Positions 14,443 through 15,000 of a stretch of DNA of 15,000 bases are shown piece by piece. Each line of letters opens with the position of its first letter. The first letter of the stretch is position 1. This stretch comes from Rhodobacterales bacterium UBA3080. Lineage in GTDB: Bacteria; Pseudomonadota; Alphaproteobacteria; Rhodobacterales; Rhodobacteraceae. Both the position numbers and the translations under genes were made by a program. The stretch spans positions 1 through 15,000 of the forward strand of contig DFBM01000027.1 in NCBI GenBank assembly GCA_002366645.1, written 5' to 3'. The notes beneath the pieces are model-generated. The model ran no database searches. It was not told the origin of the DNA and was given only the letters and a program-made list of their open reading frames with translations.

Positions 14443-15000
14443 TTATCTAAGACCGAAGCGCACTATACCTTGCGCCCCACCGCTAATTTTCACATAAGGA
14501 TCAGCTTTAATTGGGTCTCCTGTAAAGTTAGTACCATAGCCACGGTTAATTTGAACCGAATTACCGCGCCCATCAATGTACTTGTATCCTTGACCGGGAT
14601 TCTTAGAGTTTAGATCAGATTTTTGCCACCCCTCTTGATCACCAAGTGTACGGTCTAAAAACTCTTCTGCCTCATCGAAATTCTTATTTCTCAGCTCTTC
14701 TTCAATACATTCCTTGTCTTCCGGCTCACAGTCGCCGCCACCAGCTCCGTCGCCTGTTTTCGCTCCAGATTCTGCCCCAGAGTCAGTATCATCGTTATTC
14801 TCCTCCATCAAATTAGTGAAATCGCCGAGGTTGCTAAGAACATTGGCAATTCTCACAGCCGCCAAGAGCTCTGCTGCGCCTATAGTATTTGCAGTATCTC
14901 TCGTTTGACGTGCGCTGTAGGCGTCTCCGACCACTGCCGTCGTCATTCCACTCGGATCTCTCCAGTTAAATGGATCATTCTCAACGTAAGTGTAAATATT
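14443..15000 (-). CDS. Rhs protein A, C-terminal part with uncharacterised toxin tip (5' end outside window)
   Basis: The frame is open from the window edge to 14443, giving 185 residues. It starts inside the Rhs core (NIYTYVENDPFNWRDPSGMT). The self-cleavage motif is PFNWRDPSGM (14944-14973), with Met in place of the usual final Leu. A hydrophobic helix-like region (AAELLAAVRIANVLSNL), a linker with TDSGAESGAKTGDGAGGGD and the acidic CEPEDKECIEEE follow. The tip is about 75 residues: EEFLDRTLGDQEGWQKSDLN, SKNPGQGYKYIDGRGNS, QINRGYGTNF then KADPYVKISGG. The Gly/Tyr/Asn-rich GQGYKYIDGRGNS.QIN pattern looks like a small beta-rich RNase-type toxin but I cannot name it. This could be the tip of the complete, expressed Rhs gene, or another displaced module. 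The window cannot decide. Confidence 0.83.
   Translation of the reverse strand, partial: NIYTYVENDPFNWRDPSGMTTAVVGDAYSARQTRDTANTIGAAELLAAVRIANVLSNLGDFTNLMEENNDDTDSGAESGAKTGDGAGGGDCEPEDKECIEEELRNKNFDEAEEFLDRTLGDQEGWQKSDLNSKNPGQGYKYIDGRGNSVQINRGYGTNFTGDPIKADPYVKISGGAQGIVRFGLR

Larger units (their letters stand above)
6859..15000 (-). repeat. array of directly repeated Rhs core segments
   Basis: Six copies of the same Rhs core lie in the same orientation, each cut at a different 5' point: F from about 7197, E from about 8757, D from about 10876, C from about 12310, B from about 13942, and A entering from beyond 15000. Copies B, C, E and F are close to identical at the DNA level where they overlap. 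D is identical-like only in its first part. Between copies lie unrelated AT-rich toxin tips, immunity genes and spacers of 36 to about 130 bases without a shared sequence that I can see. Repeats of this length in direct orientation are natural substrates for homologous recombination and deletion. Confidence 0.85.

Noticed and set aside
6859..15000. Repeats as a CRISPR array or insertion sequences
   Set aside because: The repeats are long protein-coding Rhs segments without constant short spacing, terminal inverted repeats or transposase genes.

Overview
The window looks like an accessory, defence-and-competition region of an alphaproteobacterial chromosome. The best taxonomic hint is a DUF3489 / DUF2924 / large serine recombinase cassette on the left, an arrangement I know mainly from Alphaproteobacteria. 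No rRNA, tRNA or housekeeping gene is visible, so genus cannot be assigned.

Left part (1-3302, + strand). Positions 1-870 hold the 3' end of an unidentified ORF and a frameshifted remnant of an unrecognised gene. From 943 to 3302 three genes overlap through ATGA junctions: an intact DUF3489 protein, a DUF2924 gene with two compensating single-base frameshifts, and a large serine recombinase with one single-base frameshift. The operon layout is complete, but two of its three genes are broken as read.

Middle (3303-6858). A gene-free stretch of about 690 bases carries five direct AACAGGG repeats. It is followed by a long minus-strand gene (3992-6325) ending in a DUF3883/NO VEIN-type PD-(D/E)XK nuclease-like domain. 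This resembles the C-terminal half of a much larger ATPase-nuclease protein of the kind found in defence islands. Its upstream part is missing or frame-disrupted, and about 500 bases after it contain no gene I can defend.

Right part (6859-15000, all minus strand). This is a head-to-tail array of Rhs polymorphic-toxin tips with their immunity genes, transcribed from right to left. In that order: tip A (its Rhs core lies outside the window) with immunity A; truncated Rhs core plus tip B with a DUF2247-like immunity gene; truncated core plus tip C (DUF4258-like) with immunity C; truncated core plus tip D (cysteine-rich, Ntox16-like), with a nonsense codon in its core, and a DUF6714-like immunity gene; truncated core plus tip E with a small overlapping immunity gene; and finally a core fragment F without any tip. 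Each core copy starts at a different point of the same Rhs sequence and lacks the N-terminal delivery region. Five of the six copies (A to E) keep the PxxxxDPxG(L/M) self-cleavage motif before the variable toxin; fragment F ends before it. The likely role is a reservoir of alternative toxin tips that can be recombined onto a full-length Rhs gene upstream (beyond 15000), plus a set of immunity genes protecting against relatives that use those toxins. The GC-rich cores alternate with AT-rich tips and immunity genes, as expected for modular exchange.
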